In this document: piece by piece, positions 1-10,002 of the stretch
Layout: every line of letters starts with the position of its first letter
Numbering within the stretch: position 1 is the first letter of the stretch
Source of the DNA: Dryomyza anilis
Lineage: Eukaryota; Arthropoda; Insecta; Diptera; Dryomyzidae
NCBI GenBank assembly: GCA_951804985.1
Contig: OX638131.1
Location: 53,255,078-53,319,077 of the forward strand
Reading direction: 5' to 3'
Length of the DNA: 64,000 bases
Made by a program: the position numbers and the translations under genes
The notes under the pieces: generated by a model
The model's database searches: none
What the model was told of the DNA's origin: nothing
What the model saw: the letters and a program-made list of their open reading frames with translations, nothing else

Positions 1-1137
1 GCATCGTAGTTGGTGCTGCAGTCGCATGGAAAACTGCGGCGTCAAAGTATTTAGGGAAGTATTTGCAGATGAATTGGATGCAGTAAAGGAGACAGCGCAA
101 GGCTGCGCTTGTTAAAGATTTCCATCAAACAACCCTGCATTGACGCTTCGCTGTGGTTTCAAAACTTTAAAGGACATTTATGATTAGCTACCCCATGGTT
201 TTTGACCCTGATCCGTAAATCATTTTCATATACACGGAGAAAATTGTTTAGTGATGATTTATGAAAAAAAAAAACGTTCATTAAACTTATTTTTTTATAA
301 TTTCCTTATTTATGATGAATTATGTATAATACTAAAAGAAATTGCAAATTTCATGCATACAAAACTGAAAATCACTGTGTATTTATTATGAATAGAATTC
401 ATAAATTTTACAAATTTTATTAATAATCATTACAGGAAAAATTATGATTATTTACTCATCACTTGTGTTTCGTATTGCATATTAATTTTCTTAATGCGCA
501 ATTCACGCCTCACGTAGCTGCAGTCTAAAGATAATTTAAGTGTTTGAAAAAAGTGAAAATTGTGTCATTTGATAATAAATGTGAATTATAACGACATATA
601 AGTTTATGTGATGTATTTTTTTCATTATATTTTTAATGCTACTTTCCTTAATAAAGTTCCTATCCCATTGACTTATTATATTTTCAAATGCAGTATTTTT
701 ATACCCTACACTAAGAGTGAAAGGGTATATTCAATTTGGTAAGCCGTTTGTAACTCCCAGAAGGAAGCATCTCCGGTATGGAGATGCTTCCTTGATCAGC
801 ATGATCTCCTGTGTCGATTTAGCGATGTCCGTCTGTCCGTTTGAAGAGTTAGAGTAATGAAACTGATAACTTAGATTACTTTTATAGCTACGCTGTATGT
901 GCGAAAAAATTGGCTAGATCGGTTCATTGTGACCTGTGATCTGACCATTTATATTAAAATACCTCATATAAAATTTACATCTACAGCATAATTTTACTGT
1001 TTACGTGCTTAGGTAAACTTTTTTGGTCAAATATATATTTACTTCATGCACCAATACATGAAAATAATGTTTTCCCGCGAAACGACTTGTGGTTCCCAAA
1101 AAAAATCGAAATTCGGTACACCTACCCATTTGTAAAC
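1..1137 (+). repeat. Left arm of a ~1.13 kb inverted repeat
   Basis: This stretch reappears as its reverse complement at about 2190-3229, with very few substitutions and a length change in one A-run. The arm starts at the first base of the window, so it may extend further left. It contains an AT-rich ATGA/TCAT segment beginning with CACGGAGA near 232 and, from 701, the start of a short interspersed repeat that opens with ATACCCTACAC. Similarity ends just after the shared CCTACCCATTTGTAAA near 1137. No long reading frame was recognised. Confidence 0.9.
701..1137 (+). repeat. ACCCTA-type short interspersed repeat, truncated
   Basis: It starts ATACCCTACACTAAGAGTG and carries a block with GATCAGCATGAT, GTCGATTTAGCGATG and TCCGTCTGTCCGT. 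Related copies lie at 2068-2534 (minus), 34084-34660 and 37682-38262 (plus). A perfect 14-bp hairpin (761-774 with 780-793) sits inside. The copy loses its 3' end at the inverted-repeat boundary. It looks non-coding and non-autonomous. Confidence 0.75.
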
Positions 1138-2189
1138 CTTAATATTACCATGTATATATATACCGAAAAAAATACTGAATTAAATACTGATATGTATTTT
1201 TTTATATATATATATTTAATTTAAAAAATGTTAAAAGTCATACTCCTAATGTACATGCACGCAGAGAAAAAACATCGTTGTGGTGATCATAATTGAAGGA
1301 CATCATACTATCATTGGGGTTATGGTTGTAGGTAATCACACACTATGTCTAATCCTCATTGATCCTCAATGACAATATTATCATAAGTGACAATAGCGGC
1401 GTTAGCGTGGTACTTGAACCAGATCTGTTTTACTGGAACGCCATTGGTTCTATTTTAATAAATTTTGTCAGCACTGTTTTCTTCTGCCCTTTTTTTCAAC
1501 ACAAATTGTTCTACTGATTAATGCTATTCACAATAGCATAACATCACCACAAACAAATTTGTTTTTGATACGTACAGCACCAGATCAGAAATTGATCCTA
1601 AAACGAACCTGTTTCTAATTGTTTGTTTTTGTTTTGTACACGGAGAGAAATGTTCTCATAAATCATGTATTATATGCATACATTTCTCAAAAATTATTCA
1701 TATTATCCAGCCAAGAATAAGTAATCATAATGATTCGGTTTTTATTCATAATATATGATTATAATAAAAATTAATTATCATGATTAATTGAATAAAATTA
1801 TGCGTATGTTTATTCATGTTTTATGTAAAATATATTCATAAGTCATGAATAATTGTAATAGGTTCTGGAATACATTTTATGATTTATTATTAAAATGTCA
1901 TACATTGTGCCAAATAGCCGTAGCCTGCAGATGGAAAAACAAGTCCAAATTATACGGAACAAAGTAAAAACTAGTTGGGAAAGTTAGATCACATGTGAAA
2001 TTTTAATGTTTGTGTTATTATGACAGTAAGGATTATCAAAATTATAGTCGGTATAAACCGACTATACATACCCTACACATATGTGTGGTTACCATTCAAA
2101 GTGTTATATAGGTCACCAGGGAATACGAATCCTGAAAATAACTACAAACTTTCAATCGCTGAAGAATTTCCATTCATTTGATACCCATA
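1138..2189. other. Spacer of the inverted repeat, with MITE fragments
   Basis: No gene was seen. About 1258-1405 is a reverse-oriented terminal fragment of the MITE found complete at 43253-44478: it starts CACGCAGAGAAAAAAC and carries GGTTATGGTTGTAGG. About 1630-1865 is an ATGA/TCAT-rich MITE starting TA-CACGGAGAGAAATG, and its reverse complement recurs at about 42725-42990. The rest is unassigned AT-rich sequence. Confidence 0.65.
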
Positions 2190-2534
2190 TTTACAAATGG
2201 GTAGGTGTACCGAATTTCGATTTTTTTTGGGAATCACAAGTCGTTTCGCGGGAAAACATTATTTTCATGTATTTGTGCATGAAGTAAATATATATTTGTC
2301 CAAAAAAGTTTACATAAGCACGTAAACAGTAAAATTAAGCTGTATACAGCGTAGCTATAAAAGTAATCTAAGTTATCAGTTTCATTACTCTAACTCTTCA
2401 AACGGACAGACGGACATCGCTAAATCGACTCAAGAGATCATGCTGATCAAGGAAGCATCTCCATATCGGAGATGCTTCCTTCTGGGTGTTACAAACGGCT
2501 TACCAAATTGAATATACTCTTAGGGTAGGGTATA
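2068..2534 (-). repeat. ACCCTA-type short interspersed repeat, complete end
   Basis: On the minus strand it runs from the ACCCTA start near 2534 to the end at 2068, where ATACCCTACACATATG reads outward. Both termini therefore carry an inverted ACCCTAC motif. Just outside lies TAGTCGGTATAAACCGACTA, a dyad also found beyond the copies at 34660 and 38262, so the true element may extend about 20 bases further. The frame at 2081-2287 is an artefact of this repeat. Confidence 0.7.
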
Positions 2535-3229
2535 AAAATACTGCATTTGAAAATATAATAAGTCAATGGGATAGGAACTTTATTAAGGAAAGTAGCATTA
2601 AAAATATAATGAAAAAAATACATCACATAAACTTATATGTCGTTATATTTCACATTTATTATCAAATGACACAATTTTCACTTTTTTCAAACACTTAAAT
2701 TATCTTTAGACTGCAGCTACGTGAGGCGTGAATTACGCATTAAGAAAATTAATATGCAATACGAAACACAAGTGATGAGTAAATAATCATAATTTTTCCT
2801 GTAATGATTATTAATAAAATTTGTAAAATTTATGAATTCTATTCATAATAAATACACAGTGATTTTCAGTTTTGTATGCATGAAATTTGCAATTTCTTTT
2901 AGTATTATACATAATTCATCATAAATAAGGAAATTATAAAAAAATAAGTTTAATGAACGTTTTTTTTCATAAATCATCACTAAACAATTTTCTCCGTGTA
3001 TATGAAAATGATTTACGGATCAGGGTCAAAAACCATGGGGTAGCTAATCATAAATGTCCTTTAAAGTCTTGAAACCACAGCGAAGCGTCAATGCAGGGTT
3101 GTTTGATGGAAATCTTTAACAAGCGCAGCCTTGCGCTGTCTCCTTTACTGCATCCAATTCATCTGCAAATACTTCCCTAAATACTTTGACGCCGCAGTTT
3201 TCCATGCGACTGCAGCACCAACTACGATG
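2190..3229 (-). repeat. Right arm of the ~1.13 kb inverted repeat
   Basis: This is the reverse complement of the left arm, ending in ACTACGATGC at 3229, which mirrors the window's first bases. The arms are about 99 % identical by eye. That points to a recent inverted duplication, long terminal inverted repeats of one large element, or a fold-back assembly error. On this side the short interspersed repeat continues past the arm to its natural end near 2068, so the breakpoint cuts through that repeat on the left arm only. Confidence 0.9.
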
Positions 3230-3822
3230 CAAAAACTTGCTCAACAGCATAATTTGTTGTCAATCTGGCAGCTTATTTTATAAATTTTCATGTTCAAAAG
3301 TTTCTATGGTTTTATTAATCATTTTATTAATGTTAAATAAAGTTGTTTTTATTCCAAGAAAGAAAAAAGCTACAAAAAATGGGCTTAATATTACATACGA
3401 AAATATAAATTGTCGAATAAACTGTCATTAAAAATTCGACAGTAACAATTTTCGGATTAACAGTAGCAACTACTACCTGATATTTGACCCCTATGCTGAA
3501 CGACACTGTGTACATTTTAAATGAGGTATTTTAATATAAGTTATCAGTAGCTCGTTTCTGAAGGTGATTCCGATCGCAGTTGTCGACTACTATTGTCGAT
3601 TTGACGTCATAATGACGTCATTTTCATTCTAAATGTTTCTGTAAAATATAAACGATTCAAACGGTTTGAATCGATTCATTTTGACATGTTCCAAATTCAA
3701 TTTAGTAGGAACATACTTACATCAGTGTTTCTAAAAATAAATCGAATCGTTTTGAAACGATTGTATTTCTCACTTGCTTTTGACTTGATGAGAAGCCTCT
3801 CGACTTTAAAAATGATTGCTAA
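3230..3822. other. Intergenic stretch with paired CRE-like palindromes
   Basis: No gene was seen. Two perfect TGACGTCA octamers lie at 3602-3609 and 3613-3620, and a dyad made of CGATTCAAAC and GTTTGAATCG follows near 3652. The remainder is ordinary AT-rich sequence up to the copia LTR. Confidence 0.5.
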
Positions 3823-3972
3823 TGTAGCAAGTTTAGATTAAGTTACTTGTTAAATTTTACTTTGCGTTTCAATTGTACTAAACTGATATTTTGTATCTTT
3901 AGTTCTTTGCTTTTGTAGTTTTATTTTTTCACAAAATAAAATATTACTTCTAAATAAATCTTGAAAACATCA
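3823..3972 (+). repeat. Copia 5' LTR (150 bp)
   Basis: It starts TGTAGCAAGTTTAG and ends TTGAAAACATCA. It matches the 3' LTR at all but four positions. It is short for copia-type elements: the Drosophila copia LTR is about 276 bp from established knowledge. Confidence 0.9.
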
Positions 3973-3984
3973 GGTTATGGGCCC
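3973..3984 (+). promoter_or_regulatory. Copia primer-binding site (initiator tRNA-Met half-molecule type)
   Basis: GGTTATGGGCCC directly follows the 5' LTR. It is complementary to GGGCCCATAACC, the anticodon-arm region of eukaryotic initiator tRNA-Met. Copia is known to prime from an internal, cleaved iMet fragment rather than the tRNA 3' end, so this site supports the copia assignment. Confidence 0.8.
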
Positions 3985-4740
3985 TCTCACGAAATAGAAG
4001 CAACAGCAAGTACATTTTCAAAAGCAGCAGGAAAATTTGTGTTTCAAGAAATTCTGGACAAAGATATTACGAATAATATTTCTATCGAAATGGGAGCCAA
4101 CAATCAAATCGAGAAGCTGAAGGCAGCGAAAATTTCGAGACTGGAAAATTTCGGTAGAGTTATTTGCACATGAAGAACCTCTGGAAGGTTGTAGAAGGCA
4201 CTGAAGTGAATGCGGACAAAATAATACAAGCTAAGTCAGAGCTCATTCTCCTTGTGGAAAGAACGATTTATACACATATTCGAGCTTGCCAGAGCGCAAA
4301 AGACATATGGAATGCACTCGCGAACATCTTTGAGGACTCTGGATTAGTGCGACGAGTAGGACTGATTCAAAAGTTTTGCTCAACAAAACTTAAAGATTTT
4401 GGATCTACAGAAGACTACGCCAACGACGTATTAAACACCACACTCAAGTTGAGGGGAGCTGGGTTGAACGTCGATGAGTAATGGACCGGTTCCGTGAGGT
4501 TGGCAGGACTTCCTGACGAATACAAGCCAATGATCATGGAGATCCAAAGTGCAGGGATTCAAGACGTGCAAGTGGAAATAGTCTGGAGCAATTGCGTTTG
4601 CAGGGCAAAAGAGCAAATTAAAAAAGGTAAGCCGTTTAAAGGACCAAAGTGCTACAACTGCAATGATTTTTGCCAAATTGCCGCAAATTGTCCGAAAAAG
4701 CAAAGTATACAAAACTCAGGACAGCAGAGGAATGCGATGT
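3985..4740 (+). pseudogene. gag: Copia gag, broken
   Basis: The Gag part of the polyprotein reads in one frame to about 4160, then in another from 4164. Residues such as ARACQSAKDIWNAL and the later AGLPDEYKPMIM are typical of copia Gag. A TAA at 4479-4481 interrupts it in frame just before that second motif. A zinc knuckle is recognisable near 4650-4690, but the GH expected in CX2CX4HX4C is replaced, so the knuckle is defective. Gag would form the particle and bind RNA. No functional product is expected. Confidence 0.8.
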
Positions 4741-4860
4741 TTGGATGTTTTTCTACAAGGTGCGTCGACGATAAAGACTGGTTTTTCGATTCAGGCGCTT
4801 CGGTTCACATGTCATTCAACCACAGGTTGCTGAACTCAACCACAGGTTGTTGAAGTCACT
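4741..4860 (+). pseudogene. pol: Copia protease, frameshifted
   Basis: The aspartic protease active site reads DWFFDSGASVHM at about 4774-4812. Directly after it a 20-base unit (4817-4836) is repeated at 4837-4856. Because 20 is not a multiple of three, the duplication shifts the frame and leads to a TGA, after which the protein resumes in another frame from 4861. Confidence 0.8.
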
Positions 4861-5973
4861 GTGGCAAACAACTCGACGATGCGCGTGGAAGGGATTGGAA
4901 ATGTTGAGATGTCAGTGCGAACAGCAGCATCTACAGAGGACACTGTCTCATTCCTGGATGTACTTCATGTTCCGGATCTTTGCATTAATCTTCTACCCAT
5001 CTCAAGAATTGTAAAAAGAGGTCATGAGATGAGATTTGATGGAAGCAGCTGCAAAGTTATTGATCCTGATGGCAATGTCATAGCAACAGGAGATCTGGTG
5101 GATGGCATGTTTCGTCTGAACAGAACAAACGGACAAAATGCATATATCTCGCATGCGCAGGGGATGAAGAAACTGATTTCTGGTGTGGTAAGCGGCATGG
5201 ATTGCAGAGCGGCGAAGAAAAACTGCATCACTTGTATAAAAGGCAAGATGGCGTGGTTACCCTTCAAAGACGTCGACACGAGAGCAGCACGAGTTCTTGA
5301 GTTAGTTCACTCAGACCTTTGGAGACCAATGGAGCAAGTTCAAAATTTGCGGCTCGCGTTTTATGTTGATATTTGTTGAGACTTTACGCGGAAAGTCTTC
5401 GTGTACTTCATTAGAGGTAAGGACGATGTGGTTGAGAAATTCCTCGAATTCGAGAAATTTGCAGAAAATCAAAGTGGAAGGCGCATCAAAGTATTAAGAA
5501 GCGACAACGGAACGGAGTATTGCAATTGTAAAATGAAAAAAATCTTTGCAGGCAGCGGTATACAGCATCAGACCACGGTTCCATACACACCGCAGCAAAA
5601 TGGTATGTCGGAACACATGAATAGGACCGTCATCGAAAAAGCGCGTTGTCTACTCATCGAGGCAGTATTAGGTAAACAATTTTGGGCTGAAGCAGCAAAT
5701 ACAGCAGTTTACCTAATTAATCGAACGTCATGCAGAGGTCTTGAAAATTCAACACCGGAAGAATTTTGGTGTGGAAGGAAGCCAAACGTGAAGCACCTCA
5801 AGGTCTTTGGGTGCAAAGCTGTGATTCATGTGCCTAAAGAGAAGAGGAAGAAGTTGGACGCTAAAGGAAAGGATGTCATCTTTGTCCGTTACTGCGAAAA
5901 TCAAAAAGCATACCGATTCTATGACAAGTCGAAGAGAGATGTTGTCACAAGTCGTGATGCAATCTTTTTTTGA
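4861..5973 (+). pseudogene. pol: Copia integrase, one internal stop
   Basis: The frame from 4861 holds the end of protease and the zinc-binding pre-integrase segment (CITCIKGKMAWLPF), then the core start with HSDLW. A TGA at 5377-5379 interrupts it in frame, and the same frame resumes through DFTRKVF, the second catalytic aspartate in RSDNGTEY and the glutamate in QQNGMSEHMNRT. All three acidic residues of the DDE triad are still visible. A further frameshift follows near 5970. The enzyme would insert the cDNA, but this copy cannot be translated through. Confidence 0.85.
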
Positions 5974-5999
5974 AACGCAATTTGTGGGAGAAGTAGCTG

Positions 6000-7030
6000 C
6001 AGAGGATCCATCATATTACAACATTTTTCCCGGTTGCGATTCAGTGGGGGAAATCGGAGAAGATTCAATGGCGATGACTTCAGAGATTGTTGCAGACATG
6101 GCGATGGACACTGCAGAAGATCCACAGGCGAGACAATTAATAACATGTGCAGACGATGATGAATTTTACTCCGGTGATTCAGATGTGATCGACGTTGATG
6201 CAGAATCTTCAGAGATTGGAATTGCACCCGCACCGCAGTTGAGAAGATCGACAAGAACTAAAAAACCTGTTGTAAAAGATGGCTTTGTTAAATACATGGC
6301 ATGGATGGCGATCCTACAACTTCATTGATGCAATGAACAGCTCCAACAGGCTACAATGGCAAAAGGCAATGGAGGAGGAATTCAACGCTCTTGAAGAAAA
6401 CGAGACGTGGGAGCTCACAGATCTGCTAGAAGGGAAGAAGCCGATTGACTGCAAGTGGACGTTTAAGACAAAGCGTGACGCAAACGGACACGTCGAAAGG
6501 CACAAAGCTATGTTGGTCATCAAGGGACACTCGCAACGTTATGGGATAGACTATGAAGAGACTTTTCTCCCGTAGTGCGCTATTCATCTATACGATTGTT
6601 GCTGAGTCTGGCAGTTCGATTTGATTTGGACATAGATCAAATGGATGTGGTCACTGCTTTCCTCCGAAGTGAACTGGACGAGGAAATATATATGATGTTT
6701 CCGGAAGGCTTCAGTACAAAGAGGGACAAGGTATGCTAAGTGAAGAATTCGCGGTATGGTCTTAAGCAAGCCAGTCGCGTCTGGAACAAGAAGCTGGTCA
6801 AAACCTTGAGGATGATCGGACTCACGCAATCAAAAGTCGATCATTGTATTTATTATAAGCGGGATAATGGCGAAATAACATACGTGGCTATTTACGTCTC
6901 ATTTTCACTAATGACCAAGACAAGAAGAAGAAAATAAAAGGCGCGTAACTTTAAAATGAAAGACATTGGTGAAGCAAGATACATGTTAGGCATTCAAGTT
7001 ACTCGAGACCGCAAGCAAGGAAAACTTTGA
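6000..7030 (+). pseudogene. pol: Copia reverse transcriptase, catalytic motif deleted
   Basis: A linker ending in RRSTRTKKP leads into reverse transcriptase: WQKAMEEEFNALEENETWEL near 6358-6417, then HKAMLVIKGHSQRYGIDYEETF. After a frameshift near 6575 come DLDIDQMDVVTAFL and YGLKQASRVWNKKL. At about 6896 the sequence expected to encode the YVDD box is missing: IYV is followed by a shifted frame, which fits a deletion of about ten bases that removed both catalytic aspartates. The enzyme is dead. Confidence 0.82.
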
Positions 7031-7580
7031 ATCGATCAGGAGAGGTACATTGAAGATGTTCTAAAACGCTTCAATATGGACAATTGCAATGCTGGTTCGA
7101 CTCCTTTGGACATAAACCAAAAACTGTCAATGGAATTGTGTCATGACTCCGAAGAGGATACACAGCACTCGGTTTCGTATCAAGAAGCCATTGGAAGCAT
7201 CATGTATGCGGCGCAAGTAAGTCGGCCTGACTTATCCTTTGTAGTGGGGGCTTTATCGAAATACAACAATAATCACGGTAAAGCGCACTGGGCATCTGTT
7301 AAACGTATCTTGCGATACATGAGAGGCACGAGTAACTATAAGCTGGAATTTATGAAGGACGGAAAAGGATATTTGGAATGATTTTCTGATGCCGACTGGG
7401 TTGGAGACGAGGATGAACGCAAGTCTACTTCTACTTACGTTTTTAAATTTCAAGGAGGATGTGTTTCTTGCAATTTTAAAAAAACAGCCTAGGGTATCTC
7501 TTTCGACCACCGCAGCGGAGTACATGGCGTTAGCTGCATCATCGCAAGAAGCTCTCTGGCTGAAAGCACGCGCCGATTCC
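7031..7580 (+). pseudogene. pol: Copia RNase H region, truncated by hAT insertion
   Basis: It includes SYQEAIGSIMYAAQVSRPDL, then ADWVGDEDERKSTSTYVFKF after a TGA at 7379-7381, and STTAAEYMALAASSQEALW near 7501-7560. This is the usual copia C-terminus, but homology ends near LWLKA at about 7575, where the hAT element begins. The final part with the host-like ending before the 3' LTR is not recognisable. Confidence 0.82.
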
Positions 7581-9835
7581 CAAAATTTTGAAGCCCAAAA
7601 AGCGCCCAATACAAAAATTAGTATCATTTATAATAACATTTATTTTGAAAATACATTTGTTCAGTACAATACAAAGATCTATATAAACAAATTATGTTAT
7701 TGCTTAGAAGAAAAATAAATAGTACAAAACTCTTATATAGAGAGAAAGTATTTTATAAATTGACAAATCACATTTAAAAATTGTTCGTAACAAAAGAAAA
7801 AATAAAAATTTTAATAGAATAACATTCTAATTAAATATAGTTTAATTACATTTACAGTTGAATAAATTCATTATAATTTAAAACTTCTTCGAAGCTAGCT
7901 GCCTCTTCATTATGATTTTTTTTAGTTTCATAAATAGATTTATTAAATCGCTTCAACATGTCTTCCGTTATTGGGAGAGACTTGCAGCAATAATTGTAAG
8001 CTCGCATAAAGCATTTAATACGGATTATTTAAGAAAGCGTCTCCAATAACATTCTATTTCTTATTTTGCATTTGGTTAAATTCATAACGGAAAATACGCG
8101 TTCTACAAATGCATTTGAATGGGGCAATGAAAGTAAAATAAAAGCAAGCTTACATATATTAGGTAACATTTTGTCACCAGTTGCATTTTTCAAATTATAC
8201 GATTCTATCCAAAATTCCTCGGTATCCCTAGGAATATTGTTTTTGAAAATGTCTATCCAAGGAATTGTAAGTAAAAAATCATATTCTATTTCTGTCGCTC
8301 GTCTCTCCGAATCCGTCAGATAGTGAGAAGGAAGTTCGCTAAAACTATATCTGTAATGACCTAGACATTGATCTGGTGATAAAAAAATGATTTTTGAAAC
8401 ATTTCCATGTGACTCGGAAATCTTTTCATCAATTCTTTGATTAAAATTTTTATAAATGTTTGAATAACATTCACTTCGTCTTTTAATTTTACAATTTCAT
8501 TATTAAAATCCTCACTAAATTCGAGATCGGTTATTGCTTTATAGCTACTTTCATTACATAAAATATCATTTATAATATTAATTTCAAAAGGACATTAATA
8601 TCTGTAATTTCATTTTGCTTAATTATGTCAGATACAATTGTTAAAATAAATGATTTCATTTCAATATATGCTTGAAAAAGTCTACTTTGTCTCTTTGAAA
8701 GTATAGATTAATGTTATTTATTTGTTTAAGGTCTTAGAAAAACAAGAACTAAATAATTACGTTTATTTTTAAAAGCTTCATATAAAAGATGAGCGGTGTG
8801 GCAATTTCCTTTAAAGTCATGAATCTGAAAAAACGTTTGCAACTCCAAATATTGCGTACAAATCCGGTCAACGGCATTAAAACGCGAAAGCCAACGAGTT
8901 TGAGAAATTTGAATAAAATTCAACCTATTGCACTTCTCGTCATTAATTAAATTATAAATCTCAGAATATTTTGCTTTTCTCAAGGCACTGTTTTTAAACC
9001 AATTATATGTTTCTTTGACAATGAAATCTACCTCATTATCGAATACGTTCGATGCTTTTGATGTGCATAAGTGAATACTATACCATACGCATTTTATCAA
9101 AATAATATTTGGAGAATACGCACGAAACTTTGTATATACAGAATTATTGATGCCACATAAATTATTGGCACCATCAGTTCCAATGCCGATCACCTTGCTT
9201 AATGATAAGTTATGAGATTCCAAAAACATTTTAATTGCCTCAAACAAATTATGCGCTGTTGCACTAACAATACTAATTAAGCCAAAGAAATGTGTCATAA
9301 CATAATATTCACACTTTTTGCTGAGAAATATTTTACGCAAATGCACAGATATTTCTCTGTAGTAACATCTGTCGATTCGTCGATAATTAGCGAAAAGTAA
9401 GAGTCACCGATGTCTGTTACAACGTCTGCCAATATTGCTGGGTTTAACACGTTCCGAGCATTTGGATCTATGTAGTCTCAAATTTCCACTTGATGATGAA
9501 CTTGCGCAGTTGGTGTACTCATTGGTAATATCGGCGAGGTCACGCTTACTTTCATTTCTTATGACTGGGGCTAAAATTAATAGAAATTACTAAAATGTAA
9601 AAACTTAGAGTCGCAAATCTTACCAAATTTATGAATTGTTTGTTTGCTTAATATCTATTTTAGAACAATTTGACTTGTGTTTAACAGCATGTCGTGTCAG
9701 ATCTGTTTTGTGTGGCCTCAAATCGCAGTCGCACACAGTGCGAGCCCAAAAAAGCGCCACGAAGCAAAAAAAATCGCCCAATCGGCGCTTTATCTCTCAA
9801 TCTGATCACACTGAACTTTATTGGGTTTAACAGTA
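7580..9835 (-). mobile_element. hAT DNA transposon nested in the copia element (limits approximate)
   Basis: A minus-strand hAT transposase lies between the interrupted copia RNase H and the copia 3' LTR, so the hAT inserted after the copia. The exact ends are unclear. GCGCCGATT near 7570 and its inverse AATCGGCGC near 9781 are a weak candidate for terminal inverted repeats. No 8-bp target duplication was confirmed. Confidence 0.7.
7852..9560 (-). pseudogene. hAT transposase, frameshifted
   Basis: Minus-strand order: a zinc-finger-like remnant NLRLHRSKC near 9460-9490; the catalytic SLIIDESTDVTT near 9350-9390; an open stretch 8726-9346 with VIGIGTDGANN, HLCTSKA and SQTRWLSRF; and the C-terminal dimerisation motif LPHSNAFVERVFSVMN near 8060-8150, ending at a TAA at 7852-7854. 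Between about 8726 and 8330 the frame is broken, and there are stops after the dimerisation motif and a frameshift near 9450. The protein would cut and paste the element. This copy is inactive. The family is secure, the subfamily is not. Confidence 0.85.
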
Positions 9836-9852
9836 CCTAAATCTAGTGGGGG

Positions 9853-10002
9853 TGTAACAAATTTAGATTAAGTTACTTGTTAAATTTTACTTTGCGTTTC
9901 AATTGTACTGAACTGATATTTTGTATCTTTAGTTCTTTGCTTTTGTAGTTTTATTTTTTCACAAAATAAAATATTACTTCTAAATAAATCTTGAAAACCT
10001 CA
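9853..10002 (+). repeat. Copia 3' LTR (150 bp)
   Basis: It starts TGTAACAAATTTAG and ends TTGAAAACCTCA, preceded by the purine tract GTGGGGG. The four differences from the 5' LTR include two near the start and one three bases before the end. Confidence 0.9.

Larger units (their letters stand above)
3823..10002 (+). mobile_element. Ty1/copia LTR retrotransposon, decayed, with a nested hAT
   Basis: Two 150-bp direct repeats (3823-3972 and 9853-10002) start TG and end CA and bound gag, protease, integrase, reverse transcriptase and RNase H in copia order. They are flanked by GCTAA on the left and GCTAT on the right, a 4/5 match expected of a 5-bp target duplication. The LTRs differ at four positions, so the insertion is not new. 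A tRNA-iMet-type primer site follows the 5' LTR and GTGGGGG precedes the 3' LTR as polypurine tract. Stops, frameshifts and a hAT insertion from about 7580 to 9835 make it non-functional. Confidence 0.92.

Noticed and set aside
5919..6254. A minus-strand frame of 111 residues
   Set aside because: It lies opposite the copia integrase-RT linker and has no recognisable motif.
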